Shown here: one piece after another, positions 11,190-25,500 of the stretch
How positions within the stretch are numbered: the stretch's first letter is position 1
Layout: each line of letters starts with the position of its first letter
Source of the DNA: Arcuatula senhousia
Lineage: Eukaryota > Mollusca > Bivalvia > Mytilida > Mytilidae
Direction: 5' to 3'
NCBI GenBank assembly: GCA_963971305.1
Contig: OZ020306.1
Coordinates: 60,238,686-60,302,685, forward strand
Length of the DNA stretch: 64,000 nucleotides
Notes under the pieces: model-generated
What the model saw: only the letters and a program-made list of their open reading frames with translations
Database searches by the model: none
Told to the model about the DNA's origin: nothing
Translations under genes and position numbers: made by a program

Positions 11190-14100
11190 CAAGAAGGATA
11201 ATTCTTGTTAGGCAAAATTAAAAATGGAGTTTGTTTTTGCCTGCAAAAAACAATGATTATAGGTAACAACTGTGTAATGTTAACAATGCATTTTTCCATA
11301 GGGGGTAACCTTGTTTTTATTTTTTATATAGTTTTTGACCGATTTTCACTTTCTTTCAGTTTACATCCAAACGTTTATTTTTAGCCAATAAAAAAAACTA
11401 TGTCTATGCAGCGTTTTTGAGTGCAATTTTATGTTTAAAAAAAGGGGGGGAGTCATTTTTCTATTTCATTTTCAATTTTCAAAGATGTGAGTGCCCTGTA
11501 GACATATGATTGGCACCAGAATTTCTTTGTCAATATTTAACATAAGTTTATTCACTCATCTATTTCTATACTATTTCATATCAACCAATCAAGTTGCTTT
11601 CTGTATTCTATTCCACGCTTTATCTTGGGTGTTAAAAATACCACTTGCATAGGTTTGCATTTGCGCACTTGTAACCTTCATCATTTCCCTTAAAAAAATC
11701 TAAGTTCATAGGGGCATAACTCTCACAACTACAATACATACGGTGTACCTGCTACATACCAAGTTTTATTAAAATCACAAGAGGATTTTCAAGAGTTAGA
11801 CTGACAGGAGAAAAAGGGGGGACAGAATTTAAACAAGAACTCAATCTATATTATGATTTTAATCTATATATTATCAACAAGCAGGAAATAAATATTAGCT
11901 GCTCAGTGACAGTTAACTAAGAATACAATCCATAAATATATCATATAATAATTTACAACAGAAACGTTGCACACTGGTGTAAACTAAAAGTTATCATTTG
12001 TTGTCTATTCACAAGGACTTGTGTCAATTAGAAAACTTCGACTGATTCCAGTATCCTACATCTAATAAGATGGAAGTAGGGAATCAGAAGCGTTGCTGTG
12101 GCGGATCCAGAAATTTTCAGGGGGGGGGGGCGCAATTATAAAAAACCTTCTGCAACCTCTTCTTTCGTATAATTCCTAACCAATTTTTTTGTCGAATGGG
12201 GGGGCGCCTGGTATGCCGGTCCTAGATCCCTCTTTGCGTTGTGGCAATTGGTATTTGTGTATTTGAAAATTGGGTGTTAAACAATATAGTGCTTTTAAAT
12301 AGCTTTATATTAAAGAGGACCAAACTGAAAGATTTTGTGCATGAAAAGTTTATCTCACTTGATGATGTTTCTAAGGACACAAATCTATAGACTTAAAATA
12401 TACTGAGGCCAAAAATGTATTATTTTTTTTTAATTTATGTAACTTAATCTTCCCCCTAATTTGAAATTGAAAAGAAAAAAAATGAAGCAAGTCTCAAGTC
12501 CAAAGTGAGAGGTTATAAGACAAGTTTGAGTTTTTCATTAAAGTTTTCAGTACAAATGTACTAAGGATTTTTTTTAAATCAAATTGATTTGTTATTGATT
12601 TTATTTTTTTCAAACAGAATTGTTTTTAGTATCTTTATGACAAAAAGAAAATGTTTAAGGATTTATAAGTTTCCAGGGCTACAATTTATAAATGGATTCA
12701 AAAAATATAATAATGAAACTTAAACTAAGGCAAGCTAGATATTTGTTAATAATGGCTACTTCATCCCATCCCATGACATATGTCTGGTAAGGGATGGACC
12801 ATTTAACTTGAAAAGGGGGGGGGTATCTTATGGTAAGAAGATCTTTAAAGGTTTTAAAAAAATTATTATTGGCATTCTTCAGAATATAATTTTTTTCTAA
12901 ACCTCTGCTGTAAAATTTTTATTGTCATAAAAAATCAAACTTATAATATCTATAAAAAAAAACCAAGCCTGCTTCCTTTCAAGTTTCAAATGGTCAATCC
13001 CTCAAAGGGCAAGGTTAAATCAAATCTAATACAAAAAGTCCCAAATTCAGAAAAAGCAAAAAAAAAAATATTATTTTGAAACACAAGATGTATCTGATTT
13101 AGAAAACAATTTTGTGCATTAAATGAAAAACTAAGCAATTAATATCTGTTTTCAGATCTCAGAATCGAAAAATTCTTAACATTCAAAACCAAACAAACAA
13201 ATAAATATACAAAACACATTACACGTAACATGTAAAAAATACAAAATAATTAGGTTAATAATAATAATGCAAAATATTAACCCAATATGCCAGTTCAACA
13301 TATATACATATATATAATAGAGTATAAAATTATAGTATAAATTAACAAAATCCCAGAGAGAAAAAAGAAATAAATCACATCGTTCAAAGAATGCAGCCAT
13401 TGTAAAATTGTTCTTCATAAGAGTAAAAACTACGAACCGAGTCTCCCGAAGGGTACCCCTTAAGGTCGCAAGGTTGCTTCTTGAAAACCCTTTGAGGTTG
13501 AATTAAAGGTTGCAGGGTCCTTTTTAAAACATTTTCGATGATGATTTTAAGGTTGCAAGATCCTTTTTTCTTTTATTTCAAGGTTGATTTTTGGATAATG
13601 TGGCAGGTAGTTTTTTCATTTAATAATTTTCAAGGTAGGTTGTTTTTAAACAAATGGAGGTGGAGCATCAAATGGTCACTGATCATTTTTTTGTCCCTCA
13701 GGAGCCCTCCAAAAGCTTGAAGCTACTTCATCATGACTTGTCACAAACATACAAGGTTTGATGGCAATAAGGTTTTGATTGGTATAAATTTAATGAAATG
13801 AAAATCCAGCTTTCTTTCAAATAAAAATCTCTTTTGCTTGTACATGTAGTATCTTTCATATAAGAGGGCTTTTCCATTTAAATAAATATGAAACGAGTGG
13901 AATCCCACTTAGTTGTAAACTTTTAAGATAATCATTGTATAGCCTGTAATCAAAAGTGAGGTGACAGAGTCCTTTTAACTTCTTTGAGGTTGATTTTAAA
14001 GTCGCAGGGTCCTTTTTAAAAACTTCAGTTTTAGTTATTTCCACAAAAAAAAAACTAATAATAATCTATTAAAATATTATTTACTAAAGAAAAACATAGC

Positions 14101-16595
14101 AAATAATTGAAAAAAATCTTAATATGACTTCACACAGATTATAACATAGTATTAACAAAGTTGTTAAATGACGAAAATGGATATTAAAGCTTTAAAGAAC
14201 ATTAATATGAAGCATTCAAAACAAATGACGATTTTATGGTTGTTTCACAACTTAAATCATAACAAACAACAAAGGCGATCATTTATTAAAATTTAGGCAA
14301 AATTTTTAACAAACTAAAAATTTAGAAAACAGGCCAGCCTGTTAGCCTAGACAGATAAAAAGTTAAAAGGAACTGAAAACAGGAACTATTTTAAAACAGT
14401 CCAAAGTTCTGGCTAAAATATCTGACTAGAAAGACTATTTGTATCTAATAATTAATTTTAACAAGTAAGATTTGTAGAAAGAAACAAGTTAGTCATAATT
14501 AAATTTTCTAGCATGGATAAATTCTGAAGAAAACAAAAACAGACCCATAGATTTTTTGCATAAAGTTTACATCATTATTTTTTTTACAATATTAAATAAC
14601 ACTTTGACATATTTCCTAACAGTTCTATAACATTTTTATACTTGTGAACAGTGATTCATAATGAAACAGAGAGCTTAACATGCCTATTTAAATAGTCATA
14701 CCTCAGACAATTTTATAAAAAATCCAGATTACAGAAATAAAAGTTTATATATATATTATTGTCAACTAAACATAGAAATTGGATACGACACAAGTTTTTC
14801 AACTTAGGATGTCTTCTACATCAAGTTTCAGACATGGAGTGGGAACGTCTCTTTGAAAATTAGTTGATGAAAAATTACCACAATGAATCTACAAAATTTC
14901 AAAGTACGGTACACCACTAGTGTTTTAATAAAGTGATCAAGATATATGTTGAGTTGCTCCCAGAAAAATTTTAATTTCACAAGGTCAACAGCCACATATT
15001 TTAAGATGTCTGTTTAAAAATGTTTCACTGAAAGATACATTTACATACTAACAATATCAAATTACAAACTGTATTAAAGATATAAATACAACATTTACAT
15101 TGTACATTTCTATATCATATAAACATTTCCACTAGATAAACCCTTTTCCTTGTGTTCTAAGTTTGTACAAATTGTATGAGAATACTTAGTACATTTAACT
15201 AAATAATTGCTTTCCAGTTTTCTTTTTGTCCAAATGCATATTTGCTAAAATGATACCAATTCAAGGTTGATAAGGTAAAAAAATATTTGAACTAAAGAGG
15301 AGGTTTTGTTTTTTTACTTTTATGCAAAATTTCATGATCTGTAATCAAATTAAACAATAACAGTCATATTTTCATGTTGGGAAATAACTCTGTGAATATA
15401 CTTATTTTCAAAGTATTTTATGAAATGCATCATATTGCAATGTATCTATTATCTAAAAACGTTCAAAGAGATAGTTTTATTTATTTTATTGAGATTCTTT
15501 TTTAAGCTGTTTATGTTGTGTATCAGATCTTTAACTTTGTTCAGAAGGAAGAATGTGACACTATAAAGAATGTACCAAATCAGTAAAGCAGTATTTACAG
15601 TCAAAGAAATAAGGAAGTGGAGTCCGTGGAACCGAATGCCTATTTTCAACAAATTAGCTAATGTTTTCCTATTTGTTTAATATAAATTAATGCAAAATTT
15701 AACTGGACCGTACCAATTTTAACTGGATACTTTTAGTAGGTCCGGCCTAATTTCGAAGACTGTATTTATTCCTCCACTAATAATGGTTGGCTAAGATTAC
15801 AGCAATTGTTTGGATATCTTATGTGTTTCTTTGTTTAAATTTTATTTTGATTTAACACATTTATTTTGTTTTGAAAACGATAACAATCCTGAGAGTGCTT
15901 GGAAAGTACGAGAAGAAATAAATATATTACAACAGCATAATTACTTAATCTCAGATTTCTAGTTTCAAGTTTATAAACTAATAAATTTATCATTTTATTT
16001 AAAAACAAAAATAAATGAATTGAAAAGTAAAATATGTAATCATTAGATGTATCTCATGAAAACTAAATCTTATTAGCATATCAGATATGATGTGTAAGGA
16101 TTTCTACTGTTTAATGGAGCAAATGTTTGAAAAAATAAAGAGGTTTTCAATATTTTCCATAGTCCACTTTTAATTTATCCAGATCAATTTGTGAAAAGGT
16201 AAATAGATATACAATCCAACCAAAACCAAAATAGCTTAATATTTAAACTTATGTAACATTTTTAAAGGTTATATTTTCAAAAATTCATTTAATAGGCTTT
16301 AAAGATTCAACTAAAACTGCTCAATCAGAAGGCTTTAACAAATTATAAAATAGAATCAACTAAAATTTGTATATTTAAGCAAAGTTCAACCAAGACAAAA
16401 ATCAATTTTCCAAAAGTGAACTACCCATTCTTGTAACAATATCAACATGGACATAAATCAACGATGATATCACGCCTTTGTCAGATCATGGACCGACTAG
16501 TTGCATAATAAATAAAACCTTTCCACTCTTAACCCTTCTACCAAATTTCAAACAGATCTAGTTTACATTTAGAATCAATCATTGCCTATAAGTTC
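11190..16595. other. Long AT-rich intergenic/3' region without recognised genes
   Basis: About 5.4 kb of low-complexity AT-rich DNA. The only recognised pieces are a tandem-core element fragment around 11690-11820 (GGGGCATAACTCTCAC, then ACCAAGTTTTATTAAAATCA) and a MITE at 12098-12235. The half nearest 16596 may include the 3' UTR of the MARVEL gene, but no polyadenylation signal could be assigned. A 67-codon minus-strand frame at 15449-15652 has a hydrophobic stretch but no supporting splice or start context. Confidence 0.5.
12098..12235. mobile_element. MITE copy with GGCGGATCCAGA end, degenerate
   Basis: The left end TGTGGCGGATCCAGAAATTT is followed by a run of eleven G. The right side ends GGTCCTAGATCCCTC after a second G-run. 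It has the same end signature as 10277-10441 and 49095-49280. The target duplication is unclear. Confidence 0.4.
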
Positions 16596-19500
16596 TTAGT
16601 ACTGGGTGCGTGTTTCGTAGGTTGTGTGCGTCGTGGTGGTAGCAGCCGCGCTGGAGGTAGTCCTCGTTCCCAGACCAGAGCCAGAATCCTGCCATTTACG
16701 GAATTGGAAGAAAGTATCGATACCTAGAGCGATCAAAATCAGGACACAGAACACCTACAAATAAATAAAATTTAATACACGTTAAAATATGTTATTACAA
16801 GCAAATACTGTGGATTCATTTATTTCGTGGGGATTAATTTTCTTGGTTTTTGCAATAAACAAAATTTGTTGGATGGTTTATTTCATGGCCTAGGTTTGCT
16901 CATACTGCTAAAGTGGATAAACTGAAGAAAAACACTTTGTTTGTTTGATTTTTTTTTTTGCGGTTGATGGTCATTCACAAAAAAAACCCATAAAAATTGA
17001 TACCCCAAGCATAATAATGAAACCACAGTATTTTTAAAACAAGTAAAGCTGTAATATTGCCAAAAAAATAGTTGGTATTAAAAAATCCTAGATTTTTTCT
17101 AAATCTTTTGTTGGTGAAATATCTATGTATTTTTTCTGTATGATTTATCTTTAAAGAAACAGCTTATAACAAATTTATGTTGAATTAAATATTTAATTCT
17201 TTTCTAAAATTTAAAAGGTTGTTTTTCTCTTTTGCAAATTTAAACTGTATACACACCTTTACCGAAATTCATATTAATACTGGCAAAATAAAATACTTGA
17301 AAAGAAATCGTTTGTGCAGTTTCCAAGCTGATAGTAAAAAAATTTCCTATTGTCAAGCAAAATCAAAATTTTCAATATAAAACACTGCCTTTAGTATTTA
17401 AGACAGATGTTGTCACATGCAATATGTATTTATAAAGAGTGTGTGTGACCTTTTACAATTGTGGTACTTGCATGGTTTTCTCTTCCTGAAAAGTGAAGTC
17501 ACCAGAGGGCTTCCTCTTAGGTTTACCTTACATTTGAAGGCGGAGAAATGTTGGGTCATGCTTCAACTGGGGTGATAACTATTAAAGACAAGTTCAAGTG
17601 ATTTTCCAGGACTAAAAAGGGCAATTTCCACATTTTCAAATATCTAAATAGTTCATGAAATTCTATGCTCTTAATGATATTTTCTATGTGACAGTTCACT
17701 GACAACCTACTTTTTTCAAAACTATAGAATTCCATGATTTTTTAGTATTTTCCCAAACTTTAAGAAACTCCAGGTCTTTTCCCATACCTTAATCTTCTAA
17801 ATGAAGTTAAAGGGCTTTTCTGGGTTTCAATAATGCATGACAACTCTGTAAATGGTTAAATGTCTTATTTCATATGCATTTAAATGCAACAATTCAAAAC
17901 ATTTATATATATTAGTATTCAATAACTTTTAACCTTCTGAATAAATAGCTTCAGTTTGGATTAGTATCTAAAAAGCTGCTTAAAATGCGCTTAAACATTA
18001 AAACACTATTAGTTTTATAAAAGCTACTCTAAGTGCTAATATAAACATATTGCTTTGAAAATTAATTTAATGGTACATGTAATACTTTATAGCTATTATA
18101 CTTTTCAAAAATTCATTTTCCACAAATCAAAGTCTAACAAAAAAGTTTATAGCCTGAAAAAGACAAAAGTTCACGAAGTAACTGAAGGGTAAAAATGGTC
18201 CCACACCATGGTGACAGTTGCATAGACCATAACCTCAACTGTCTGTTTACCGAATATCAGATGCCTGGCAATTATACTTTTCAAGAAATTCATTTTCCAC
18301 AAAGTCTTACAAAGAAGTTTTCAGCCTGAAAAAGACTTAAGTTCACAGAGTCATAGGAGCGTGAAAATGGGACCAGGGTCACAAGGCATGGTGACAGTTG
18401 CGTAGACCATAACCTGAAAAATATGTATACCAAATATCAGATGCTTAGCTATTATACTTTTCAAGTAGTTCATTTTCCACAAGTCTTTCAAGTTTTCACG
18501 GCATGGTGACAATTGTATAGACTATAACCTAAACTGTCTGTATACCTAATATCAGATGCTTAGCTATTAAACTTTTCAAGTAATTCATTTTCCACAAAAG
18601 TCTTACAAAGAAGTTTTTGGCCTGAAAAAAGATCGAAGTTCACAGAGTTACTGGAGCCTGAAAAGGGGGTCAGGGTCACACGGCATGGTGACTGTTGCGT
18701 AGACCATAACCTGAGCTGTCTGTATATCAAATATCAGATACCTTGCTATTATACTTTACAAGTAATTCATTTTCCACAAAAATCTTACAAAAAAGTTTAT
18801 GACACTGCCGCTGGAAAGTTATACCAATGTCATGCTTCCATGACTATTCGTCGCAGGCAACAAAACCATTCCAACATATATCTAAATTGACAAGACTTAC
18901 AGCTCCAGCCACCAGACCGGCAGTATCTGCGTATTTTCCTGACTGGATTGCACACACCAGGAAAGAAATCAAGTAAAATACGAAGAAAACGATATAATAG
19001 ATCAGGATCTGAAATCAAGCAGTGATTATAGTTTTGTAAGTCATGTAAGTATAAAGCAAAATAAATTGTTATTTGGTGATTCTACATGAGCAGTCAGTGA
19101 TGGTCTTGTTACATTCTACAGTGTCTGATCAGCCGTAAGTTCTTTTTTATCATGGTGTAAAACTAATGAATTGGGAAAAAAAGCATCAACATTTTTTAAT
19201 CTCATAATTTAATCTTCTAATTTATCAAATGTCAAAACTTACTTGTAAAATTTATGATTACTTTTAGAAAATATCAAACATAAAAAAAAAATATAGTCTA
19301 AATCTGTTAAATTTGCATTTGATTATCTAGTATCATTTAAATTCCACTTATAAACATCATACTTTTATAAGAAAATGAAGATAAATAACCCACCCCCTCC
19401 CTAATCAAAGACATTTTTGAAAAGTCAAATGCAAAGAAATAAGGAAAGAAAAATTGTATTCAAGATGCTGCACAGATGGGGAGGTAAAGAAACCATCACT

Positions 19501-22500
19501 GACTGTGTTTAATATAACAGTAAAGGGTTGAACATATGAAAACGACCCATCATAGCAATATTTTCAATAGCACTAGCAGGTAAAGAAAGAAACCTTATGA
19601 TTCAACTTCAGTAATCTGGGATTTGAAATCAATTTCAACATAGTTCCACTAAAAATAAACCAAAAAGTATAAAATTATAAACATGATGTTTGTTTTCTGA
19701 TTTTGTTTTGTTTTGAATTTTAATAACTGTATGAAATTGAACAGATCATGTCGAAAGCTTCACCTGATGAAATACACAAAATTTGGATATCAATTTTACG
19801 AATATAAACATAATTCTAGTTCAAAAGACTTATCCTTCAAAACAAATTTGAAACCAAACCCCCCAAGATTTCTGAATTTAAACCATAATAAGGCATGCTA
19901 ATTATTGTAATAAAACCATCCCAGCTTGAGGTATATTTCTGCATTCTAATATGCTATTTTAGGGAGGGGCAGACTTACTGCACCAGCGATCAGACCCCCA
20001 TTTTGGTAAATTCTTGCTGCTTGTATAGCACAGATGAGGAAAGAAATCAAATAAAATACAAAGAACACAATGTAGTAAATCAGGATCTGAAAACAGAAAT
20101 GAATGCAACTCAAAGTGAAAAACGTAAAAACAAAATGTACAAAATAGGACTCTATTCATTCACCAAATTATTTCAATAAGTTATTTTGTAATTCATAATT
20201 GAACATTAAATTTCCTGCATAAACACTTTTGGTTTACACAGGCAATTTGTCTTAACATTAAACTCGATTAACACTAATTTAACATTTATGTCACACTAAT
20301 TTAATGTTAAACTAACATTAGTTTAACATTATATCTTTTAACGTTAACTTAATGTTAAACATTAGCATCAATTCAGTGTTAAACTTTTTAACGTTAATTT
20401 TCCTGTTGAATTATGTGAGGTCAAATGTTAAACTTTAACATCAAATTAACAATCGAAGCTCAATTAAAACACTAATTTAACGTTAATGTTTAACGTTAAA
20501 TTAATGTTTACAAAATTGCCTGTGTATACCAAATAATACTTCTAAAGCTTTTTCAACAACTTGTTTTGTTATAATGTAATTTGTGTTCATCATTGTGATA
20601 TTTGGGTTTTGTGGAGATCTTCACAATTGCTGTTCTTGCATGGAAGTTGTTTCATGTACATGTACACTTTTTCCACTTCCCATATTTCATTTCTATGTTC
20701 TAAGCAATATTTCAACAATACATGAGTATCCTTTTACAGGGTAGGAATTCTGACAAACTTCTCCTAAACCCTTGATTTTTTAGCTGTGGTATTTAAGGTG
20801 TGTCATGTACACTTAATCCACATCTCCTTATCATCCACCTGTGAGGTATGTTTTCGTCTTATCTATTCATTAAACTTACAATGAGTTGCCAAGGGCCTGG
20901 CAGTTTATACACGATCCTAAGCATGAAGAAGATCCATAAAATGAGGACCGTTATCAAGCAAGATATGCTAACGAACTGGACCCAACCTCCTCCGATGTAG
21001 CTGTAGCCTGGATGTGAGGTCACACAGATAAAGACAATTAAACTCAGGACCTGAAAAAGAGGTCAAAAATTAGAACAAATATAAGACAACCTCCTCCAAT
21101 GTAGCTGTAGCCAGGATGTGAGGTCACACAGATAAAGACAATTAAACTCAGGACCTAAAAAGGTTAAAAATTAGAACAAATATCAGACCCCATTCAATGT
21201 AGTGCTTAGCTTGGGTGTGAGGTCACACAGATAAATACAATTAAACTCAGGACCTGAAAAAGAGGTTAACAAGTGTGGCCACTAAAAGTATGTCTCGCCT
21301 GCCGGCACCATCACTAAAATCAACTACCTAAGCTTTCATTTCTTGATATAAACACAAAAAGTGTATGTATAACCTAATAACAGATGCCTAGTTACCGTAT
21401 TATACTATTCAAGCAATCCATTGTCCACACAAGTATTACAAAAAATTTTCTGTCTGAAAAAAAAGACCTAAGTTCACAGAGTCACTGGAGCGTAAAAATG
21501 GGGTCATGGTCACATGGCATGGTGACAGTTGCATTGTCCGTAACCGCAACTGTCTGTTTACCCAATATCAGATGCCTAGCTATTATAACTTTCCAGCAAT
21601 TCATCATCCACATAAGTCTTACAAAAAAGTTTTTCAGCCTGAAAAAGACCTAAGTTCACAGAGTCACTAAAGCGTGAAAATGGGGTCAGGGTCACGCAGC
21701 ATGGTAACAGTTGCGTAGACCATAACCTAAACTGTCTGTATACCTAATATCAGATGCCTAGCTAAAATACTTTTCCAGCAATTCATTGTCCACAAAAGTC
21801 TTACAAAAAAGTTTAATGCCTGAAAAAAGACCTAAGTTCACAAAGTCACTGGAGCGTGAAAATGGGTTCAGGGTCACATGGCATGGTGACAGTTGCGTAG
21901 ACCATAAACCTGAACTGTCTGTATACCAAATATCAGATGCCTAGCTAATATACTTTTCCAGCAATTCATCGTCCACAAAAGTCTTACAAAAAAGTTTACG
22001 GCCTGAAAAAAGACCTAAGTTCACAGAGTCACTGGAGCGTGAAAATGGGGTCAGGGTCACACGGCATGGTGACAGTTGCGTAGACCATAACCTGAACTGT
22101 CTGTATACCAAATATCAGATGCCTAGCTATTATACTTTTCAAGCAATTCATTGTCCACAAAAGTCTTACAAAAAAGTTTACGACGCCGCCGCCGCCGCCG
22201 GAAAGTAATACCTATGTCTCGCCTTCCGCGACTATTCGTCGCAGGCGAGACAAAAATTATCGTATCAAACAAACTGTACCAAATTTCTGCCAATGTAATT
22301 GTTGCCTATGTATCTTATTTTCAATCCAGGGGCCAATTGAAAAACAGCGAGCAACGACTGCTGGTCACATTGAAGGCTGCTGGCTGTTTTCCATTGTGAA
22401 TATTTAACATATACGTTTATAATGTAGGTTGTGTCGTGTACACTTATTCCCCTTGCAGAAATGAATCCTGGTGTGTCAGGATGTATCAGGATATCTCATG

Positions 22501-25500
22501 ATTATCATGAGACCTCCTGTTTTATCTTGGTGGCCATTTTTTGGAAAATTGTATCCAGAGATATCTTGAGATCAGGATCAGGATGCTATCAGGATAAGCC
22601 AGGAATTTTACTTAGAGCTGAATGACTTCAGGATTTTAAGTCAATATAAAGTCCTGAAGTCAAGATATTTCAGGAATCTTTTCTTACATTATCAACATAC
22701 AGTGATTTTCTAAAGTCCTGAAGTCAAGATAGTTCAGGAATCTTTTCTTACATTATCTACATACAGTGATTTTCTAAAGTCCTGGTTCCAAGATATATCA
22801 AGAATTGTTCTTTGTTTAAGTGTAACATGATAAGAAGAGGGAGAAATGGGGATAGGAAATCTTCATTGTAAAAAATACATGTATTAAAAAATTTTTGTTT
22901 TATTATATTATGAAATATAAGTTTTTTAAATAAGGAAAAAATATGTTTGATGAAACATGGTAAATTAATTGTGTAGTTAAAAGTGAAATATTATTGTAAA
23001 TGTTTATTCTGTGTATCCCTCAAGTGACCTTACAGTATTTGAAAATCTTATCAGGTGCCACCATTGGCCCAATTCAAATCTGTTACATTGTATGTCAAGG
23101 TTGTTCCTGACAAAGAGCTTTGTAAATTGTTATGATGTTACTTGAAAGTGTTAGAAAATGTGGTTTCTGATGGATTATAAGGAAGATAAAACAATACATG
23201 TGCAAGTGCACATTTGTGTAATCACATAGAAATTATTTGTGAAACCATTTTACACATAAACCTATAAATTACATGAAATGGAATGAAATAATAGACTCTT
23301 CATCCTGAGCTGCTCAACTAATTGGTAAGTTCTTTCTAAAGTATGTTAAAATTGATTTTACTTATTATAGAAATAATGTTTGTTGTTTTTCATTGACTCA
23401 TTATTTTTGTAAGCTTTATCACTGTCAGATTATAACATTATTAGGAACTTAAAATAAAACAATTCCATTTTCTTTGTAAACCTGTACACAAAAATGTGAC
23501 CTATTTATTCAGGTCAAAATTGAAACCACATGTTTATGACTCCCTTCATCTTCGCTAGCCAAGGGTTACGATCCGCTATCTCTCATCTTCACAAGATGAG
23601 AGATAGCGGATCGGAATCCTTGGCTAGCGAAGATGGACTCCCTTATGTACATGCAATATGTAAAGCAACTTGACACTTAATCCTTAATTTCACTGAATTG
23701 ATTTATCATGAAAGTAGCCATTAGGTTACATTCACATTTTCAACAGATAATTAAGCTCTCTTACAATGGAGGGTCACTGCTGTGGATCTTACAGTAGATT
23801 TTAATTAGGTTTTTGAATCAGATTACTTAATAGAATTTTATATGTTTTAGGTTAATGTATGCTACATGTGTGCATGTTACAGAATAAGTTGAGAGCTGGG
23901 AATTGCAACCGGAAAAGGGGCAAGTGATGTGCTTTCATTCCTGTTAAGAAAACATTGACGTCAACAAGAAGTGTCATAATGGCAAACAACAAGAAAAGTA
24001 CAAAACTTGGTTTAGACCCTGAAAAATGAAAGATTGAATGTAAGTCATAATAAAGAATACGGGCTTATCCTATACAGAAATATGTATTTGCCTTTTACTT
24101 GTATAACTATTCGTAAAGGTTTCATGTGTAATTTGTACATTTTTTTGAAGATGGCAAAAATTTTAACAAATGTGAAATGTATTAAAGCTCTTTGATCACC
24201 GACAGGAGTTGTAAAATAACAACCACTAATCATTGCAGTCATCAGTCTTGGGGAAAGAATGTGGTAATTAAGAAGCAAAATTTATTCCTGATTCTCAAAA
24301 ATGATAAAACATTCAATTCAAAAATACTACCATCTTTTATATGTTTCTTAACCATGCTTATTTTTTATTTTCAGTCCTTCTGATGGAAAGATTTGATGCA
24401 ACTTGTCAAAATGAAACATATACCTGAAGAAGAGACACAAACAAGATGATTAAAAATGATGAAATTTAAAACTTTGGAATTATGTCATTTAGCCAATATA
24501 ATCCTATAAAAATTGACAGCAAATAAAGAAATATGCTTATCTTGATGTCAGGAAATCTCAGATATCTCATGATTATCCTGGCTTCAAGATAATCATGAGA
24601 TATCTGTTTTGTCAGGATATTTCAGGATGTTATTGGAACAGGATTTTTCAGGATAAATATCAGGATTATCCTGGCATTATTAATCCTGATCCTGAGATAA
24701 AAATCCTGGTCCATATCCTGTCAGGATATTTATCCTGCAAAATCCTGTTCCAATAACATCCTGAAATATCCTGACCAAACAGATCAAGATATCCTGTGAT
24801 AATCTTGAGATGTTTTATCAAGATATCTCATGAAAATCTCAAGTTATCACAAGATATCCTGTTGCATTTCTGCAAGGGTCCACATCTCATTTTCTTCTAT
24901 TAATGAGCTGAAAAATAAATTACACACAAATTTTTTGGGAAGAAATTTCATGTAGTTGATGTGTTTTTAATCATCTTTTTTTTTAAATATGAATATACAT
25001 GTACACAGAACTGTGCTTGGCAAAGGTAAAAGATGATTTATAGGATTTGTGTTTTTCTAGTGTTAAAATATAGGCATTCATGTAGTTCTGATTTGCAGCT
25101 AGATCATATACATATACATGTACATATAATAGTCTTACAAGTGTGACATACAGTTTCAGTGTATTAAATTGTCAATTTACAATGTTTATGAAAATACTCT
25201 TTTTGGGGGGTCTTTTTAGGTAAACCACAAAAATTTATCCCCATGAAAATAAATGGACACACAGAATTTACCTTCAAAATTTTAATTTGTGCTAACTTCG
25301 AGTGTTCTCAAGAGAGTTCCTCCTTGTCTTGTTGTTTTCAGTATTTTGTCTTAGGTTCTCTCTTGTTGAATTGAACTTTTGTCGATTGAGTTTTACAGTG
25401 TGTTTTACATGTATGCTTTGTGCAAGCTTATTAATAGGGGGAAGGTTGGATCCAAAAAACTAGTTTAACCCCGCCACATTTTATATGTGCCTGTCCTAAG

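Noticed and set aside
15449..15652. 67-codon minus-strand ORF with a hydrophobic stretch
   Set aside because: Located about 1 kb beyond the MARVEL stop, without an acceptor or recognised domain; AT-rich composition alone can give such a frame.
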